Below, one piece after another: positions 62,523 to 64,000 of a DNA stretch of 64,000 bases. Position 1 is the stretch's first letter. Every line of letters begins with the position of its first letter. A model generated the notes under the pieces. That model was not told the DNA's origin and did not search any database. It saw only the letters and a list, made by a program, of their open reading frames with translations. The stretch is from Stenopsyche tienmushanensis (Eukaryota > Arthropoda > Insecta > Trichoptera > Stenopsychidae), in contig WACJ01000078.1 of the NCBI GenBank assembly GCA_008973525.1, forward strand, positions 1 to 64,000, read 5' to 3'. A program made the position numbers and the translations under genes.

Positions 62523-62690
62523 TTGCGGAGGCAATCCAACAAAATCCTCCCCCCCCCCCCGCCCTCTCCGGCAACGTGCTGGGGAGAGCGGGGGCAATCA
62601 GTCTGCTTTCAGATCTACACCGCGAAGCAGCAAGTTACAACCCAGAAGGAAGGACGTCAACCTATGAATAAAAATATTTTTGGATGTTGA
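62523..62690 (+). other. LINE 3' UTR with C-tract and stem-loop
   Basis: After the stop there is a long C tract (about 62549-62560) and a GC-rich inverted repeat, with CCCCGCCCTCTCC facing GGGGAGAGCGGGG across a loop of about 10 nt (62557-62594). It ends near AATAAAAATATTTTTGG at about 62664-62680. LINE 3' UTR stem-loops can be recognised by the reverse transcriptase; that role here is inferred. Confidence 0.55.
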
Positions 62691-62875
62691 TGACTCTCTG
62701 TTGTTATTTATTTTTCCTTTGCAGGATCAATCGCCACCCGTGCACATAGCACCATAAACTGACGATTAGATAAGTAAGTATACCCGGCAACTAGTTTCCT
62801 CCTCCTTACATATATTATTTAAGGCATGCAACACACACTTCTCGTTCAGGGTTTCCATGGTTTACCTGTTCTATA

Positions 62876-63717
62876 TGTGATAACACAGAGAAGCATAGAG
62901 TCCATGGCAACTTAGATCATACAAGCTAAACACAATTTCACACACTCCTCCCCACACTAGGGAATTTCAGCATCGACTTGCCATCGATCATTACGGCCGC
63001 CTCCATTAAAATCACTTTTAATGCAAAAGAGTCCAAACAATAAATTCAGTAAAATCTCGCGATAAATGCAGTAGATTAAAAGTAAATTCCGCCCACCGGG
63101 TAAAGATGCTCCTTTTCATCTTTGGGCGGATCGAAAACTCACCCGGACTCTTATTAGCAAACATAAAGCCACCCGCGCAGCCGATATGCGCCTTACGCGA
63201 TCGGCTGAATTCGCGTTCAAATAGTGCATAGCACTCACGCGGACAGCAGGTGAGAACCGCTGATCACGCGACCCCACAAATGGGGATAAGTAGTCGAAGA
63301 TGGCAAAAGCCCCCGCGGGCTACGCACATCACTAAATCTTAAATTCAGTAGTAGTAGTAGTCCTCATCCTCTTCTATATTTCATTTCAACTGCACTCTCT
63401 CTCTGGAGCTCTGCTCCCCGAGCCTTTGACGGTATTTATAGACTCCGAGTCGCCGTCAAGTTGAGCTCACAAATAATTCGTTATTTGTCGTCATTCTTTC
63501 CTTCTTTACTTTACTTATCCATTATCTCGCCGAGTTGCATTTATTAGCTAAATCAACTATTCAGTTATTTAGCTCATTTCTTATTGTATTTTGTTATAAA
63601 CCATGTCTATTATTATTCGGACAATAAACTACTTCATTATACAATATTTCTATCATTTCGATACACGCAACATCCATCCTCGAGATTAAGTAAGTTATCA
63701 AGAAAAAATACGTAACA
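62876..63717 (+). mobile_element. Probable solo LTR (~842 bp)
   Basis: Starts TGTGATAACA and ends TACGTAACA, consistent with TG...CA LTR ends. Flanks CTATA (62871-62875) and CTATT (63718-63722) match at four of five bases. Inside are a TATA-like GGTATTTATAG near 63430 and an AATAAA at 63623-63628, in the order expected of an LTR. No primer-binding site follows and no polypurine tract precedes it, so I read it as a solo LTR. The superfamily is not determinable. Confidence 0.45.
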
Positions 63718-64000
63718 CTATTTTTATTAAGAATACATGTTTGATAGTATTAGTGTTATCTGGAATTCGTTTAGTTTTTAGGCTCTATTGTGTGAGTTAT
63801 CTTTTTGTATCTTCGTACGATTGCTGTAGTTTTTTAAAATATTAGTGAAATAGTGAAAAATTTTAACGTTATGGAAATTAAATTAATATAGAAACATAAG
63901 TAAAATTACTAAAACTACAAACTGTCTGGTATCTGGTGTTAACTGAAGTCGATGGTGGCTTTGAAAAATTTAATTGGGACTTAAATTTGATTTAAATTTT
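63718..64000. other. AT-rich sequence, nothing recognised
   Basis: No open frame of note and no match to the repeat families seen elsewhere in the window. Confidence 0.5.

Overview
This window is eukaryotic and most likely from an arthropod, probably an insect. Evidence: AT-rich DNA, split genes with introns of about 75-120 bp and GT-AG junctions, and a transposable-element community (mariner with DD34D-type transposase, hAT, piggyBac, Helitron, R1-clade and Jockey-clade LINEs) typical of insect genomes. The species cannot be fixed from sequence alone. No prokaryotic genes, CRISPR arrays, operons or rDNA were seen.

Only two host genes are recognised. (1) On the + strand, 33551-38598 carries ten exons encoding the C-terminal 547 residues of the DEAH-box splicing helicase PRP16/DHX38, from motif III to the natural stop; its 5' exons are not in the window. 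(2) On the - strand, 60755-43648 carries six exons encoding the C-terminal ~399 residues of an ankyrin-repeat protein of unknown role; its 5' exons are also missing. In both genes the reading frame joins exactly across every intron.

The remainder is mostly transposon debris. Positions 1-33550 hold no recognised host exon. They contain scattered mariner fragments, four copies of a hAT-derived family with TAGGGAATCC ends, a 205-bp hAT-type MITE with a perfect 8-bp duplication, several short Helitrons, two R1-clade LINE fragments, and a dispersed repeat carrying a conserved 29-nt palindrome.

The two largest introns of the ankyrin gene are each almost one transposon with others inside it. The 6.4-kb intron (45583-52024) is filled by a piggyBac element (45701-51986, TTAA on both sides) that contains a 2956-bp Helitron with clean termini (48937-51892). 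The 8.2-kb intron (52401-60579) is filled by a hAT element (52682-60421) that contains an R1 LINE, a second Helitron helicase copy and a 265-bp MITE with a perfect 8-bp duplication inside that Helitron. Without these insertions the introns would be about 150 and 430 bp. Two PRP16 introns are likewise lengthened by a mariner and a Helitron.

The right end has a 5'-truncated Jockey-clade LINE with a long open reverse-transcriptase frame but an altered PQGS motif, then a probable solo LTR. I saw no undescribed functional system. The most informative content is the nested-insertion record, which dates insertions relative to each other and gives empty-site controls within the same window.
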